Shown here: positions 62,551-64,000 of the stretch, piece after piece
How the letters are laid out: each line of letters begins with the position of its first letter
How positions within the stretch are numbered: position 1 is the first letter of the stretch
From: Prorocentrum cordatum
Lineage: Eukaryota; Sar; Dinophyceae; Prorocentrales; Prorocentraceae
Assembly: GCA_963575745.1 (NCBI GenBank)
Contig: CAUYUJ010016288.1
Coordinates: 204,706 to 268,705, forward strand
Direction of reading: 5' to 3'
DNA: 64,000 nt
The notes under the pieces: generated by a model
Databases searched by the model: none
Told to the model about the DNA's origin: nothing
Seen by the model: the letters and a program-made list of their open reading frames with translations, nothing else
Translations under genes and position numbers: made by a program

Positions 62551-63267
62551 GAAATCGGCGGCCCACCTCACCTGACCATATGAATCTTCTAGGACCCCTA
62601 CACAGAACAGAGGCAAGCTCTGATTGGGGAATAATCCCAGAGCCCTGAGTGCAGAGAACACAGGACACAGGAGAGCCTGGAGAAAACTCCACTTCGCGCC
62701 TCGTGGCACAGTGGCGGATGACGGGAAGCGCCTCGGGCGTGGACCGTGTTTCTTAACCAAGTGCACTTTTCTCTAATGTAGGGGTGCGCGTCGCATCCCG
62801 GAATTCGCTGGCGGATGACGGGAAGCGTCTTCGAGGAACGAGAAGCGAGTTGGACGTGTTGGCTGACACTGTAACATATTGATAAGATTTACAAAATTGT
62901 TCTCGTAACTATACCGCTCGGGATCGCATGCCGTTCGGGATCGCATGGGAGCCCGGCTTAGCGGATGACGGGAGGCGCGCTCAGATTCGAAGAGTCGCGC
63001 AATGAACGTCGGTGTAGGCCTGGAGGGAAATATTACCAATTGGGGGGAGTCTGAGGGGGGAAGGGCTCGGGATTGTTCCTTGATGACGGGAAGCGCGCTC
63101 AGACTCGAAGAGTCGCGCGATGGACGTTGCTATATGCCCTGAGGGGAATATCACAAACAACAAGGCTTCTGGTGACCAAATGGTGGCCTCGCACAAGCTC
63201 ATAGGCAGCCTCGGGGGTGATATTAGACACAGTGGGCCCTTGAGGTGGCCGACGGGCACTAGGCAGA
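62551..63267. other. Unassigned, with GCGGATGACGGGAAGCG repeats
   Basis: GGATGACGGGAAGCG-like words at 62712, 62812, 62961 and 63083. After the last two comes GCGCGCTCAGAYTCGAAGAG followed by TCGCGC, which contains the hairpin GACTC-GAA-GAGTC. This is an irregular tandem repeat without a recognised gene. Confidence 0.6.
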
Positions 63268-63456
63268 CTAGACACAGTCAGAATCGCTAGCACCGATCCT
63301 GGCAAGGCCCATCCTTGACCCAGGATCGGTGCATATGCCTTCCTGGCCAAGGTAGGAGGGCGTATGCACCGATCCTGGGCTCACGATGGGCCTGGCCAGA
63401 ATCGGTGTATGTGCATAGTTTTTTTTCTTTTAGAGTAGACACAGTATCGCTAGCAC
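63268..63456. mobile_element. Nested foldback with flanking direct repeats
   Basis: Arms of 49 bp (63291-63339 and 63359-63407) are inverted with about seven mismatches around a 19-nt loop. Each arm is itself a hairpin, with CACCGATCCTGG (63291-63302) inverted at 63319-63330. Outside lie direct repeats TAGACACAGT-(CAGAA)-TCGCTAGCAC at 63268-63292 and 63436-63456. No coding capacity. Confidence 0.75.
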
Positions 63457-63609
63457 ACGCAGCCCTGCGCACCATCGCCAGATGGGGTTGCCACACCTCG
63501 TGCTGTCGGCAAAACAGCGCCGGAGCCAGGCGCCCTCGCCGCGTCCGCAGACGCCCCAGACTGGCCGCTGGTGGGGATTGGGCCCCCAGCGGCCTCCCCA
63601 GACCCTATA

Positions 63610-63662
63610 AGGAGGACGAGGAGGAGGAGGAGGAGGAGGAGGAAGAAGAAGAAGAAGAAGAA
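63610..63662. repeat. (GGA)n / (GAA)n microsatellite
   Basis: GGA triplets grading into GAAGAAGAA. Confidence 0.95.
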
Positions 63663-63734
63663 CACTGCGGAAAATGATTGCGGAGTAGGACGAGGGTGAT
63701 GGGCAAAGGGAAGTAGTGAGGAGAAGTCTTGTGG

Positions 63735-64000
63735 ATGCGGCGCGAAAAAGAGGAGGGGGAGGGTGGACATGAAAATGAGCCTCGGAATGAAAACGGAAAT
63801 CAGCAGTACGTAGCGGAAAGCAAAAGTGCGCAACACCAAGCAGCAGCAAGCAATGCCGAACAGCCACAAGGGGCTCAAGCAGCAGCGCTTCCAGTTGTGC
63901 CCGAAATATGCACGGTGAAAGTACAAAGGATCGTGGCCCTGGGAGCGCAGATCCAGGGCAAGTTACCAAGGATCGTGGCCGTGGGAATGCGAATGCAGCT
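63735..64000 (+). CDS. Unrecognised frame running off the window end
   Basis: From ATG at 63735 the frame is open for 88 codons to the window edge. It is first charged (MRREKEEGEGGHENEPR), then Gln/Ala-rich (SAQHQAAASNAEQPQGAQAA), then carries a small internal repeat (VQRIVALGAQIQGKLP, then RIVAVGMRMQ). No family is recognised. Composition is more balanced than in neighbouring repeat frames, but truncation prevents judgement. Confidence 0.3.
   Translation, partial: MRREKEEGEGGHENEPRNENGNQQYVAESKSAQHQAAASNAEQPQGAQAAALPVVPEICTVKVQRIVALGAQIQGKLPRIVAVGMRMQ

Overview
The window looks like nuclear DNA of a dinoflagellate. The best evidence is two copies of the dinoflagellate trans-spliced leader (DinoSL), one at 7434-7455 (+, 21 of 22 positions) and one at 48527-48548 (-, 20 of 22). 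Each sits at the 5' end of a non-LTR retrotransposon. GC-rich sequence, very many GGA/CCT, GAT and pentamer/decamer repeats, few recognisable genes and RNase H-bearing LINEs all fit. The genus cannot be told. A 100-N assembly gap lies at 1401-1500.

The real coding content is almost all retroelement. LINE-1 (7432-12379, +) is nearly intact: DinoSL, ORF1 (coiled coil plus RRM-like), ORF2 (endonuclease and reverse transcriptase with all key residues visible, C-terminal zinc knuckle), and a 16-bp target-site duplication inside GGA-rich DNA. LINE-2 (about 41092-48548, -) is a decayed but nearly full-length element of another lineage: DinoSL relic, zinc-finger ORF1, endonuclease, RT, zinc finger, RNase H, C-terminal zinc finger. 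It carries two later insertions, a 74-bp hairpin element and a 578-bp repeat flanked by 44-bp direct repeats. LINE-3 (about 34196-35700, +) is a 5'-truncated, frameshifted RNase H fragment of a third lineage. Weaker coding candidates are a minus-strand frame at 5571-6335 broken by an 8-bp duplication, a hydrophilic frame at 53046-53534, a decayed coiled-coil frame at 54065-55618, a possible membrane-segment frame at 61230-61630, and a frame running off the end from 63735.

The rest is layered repeats. 1.5-3.9 kb is a proline-codon-like GC array. 19.1-20.5 kb and 25.3-26.5 kb hold one ~92-bp satellite in opposite orientations. 58.6-62.5 kb is a nearly symmetrical satellite locus (TATAGGG-type, 10-mer, 101-mer, 10-mer-like, TATAGGG-type). 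Several short dispersed families recur within this one window: a ~120-bp hairpin family (four copies), a ~165-bp foldback family (two), a composite 83-bp-tandem element (three), a CTCTTGGGG-rich element (about six), and families here called D, E, G and H.

Overall the window reads as a retrotransposon and satellite landscape. Its main biological point is that two unrelated LINEs begin with the spliced leader, as if mobilised from mature trans-spliced mRNA. Most long open frames are by-products of repeats whose stop codons are absent for compositional reasons.
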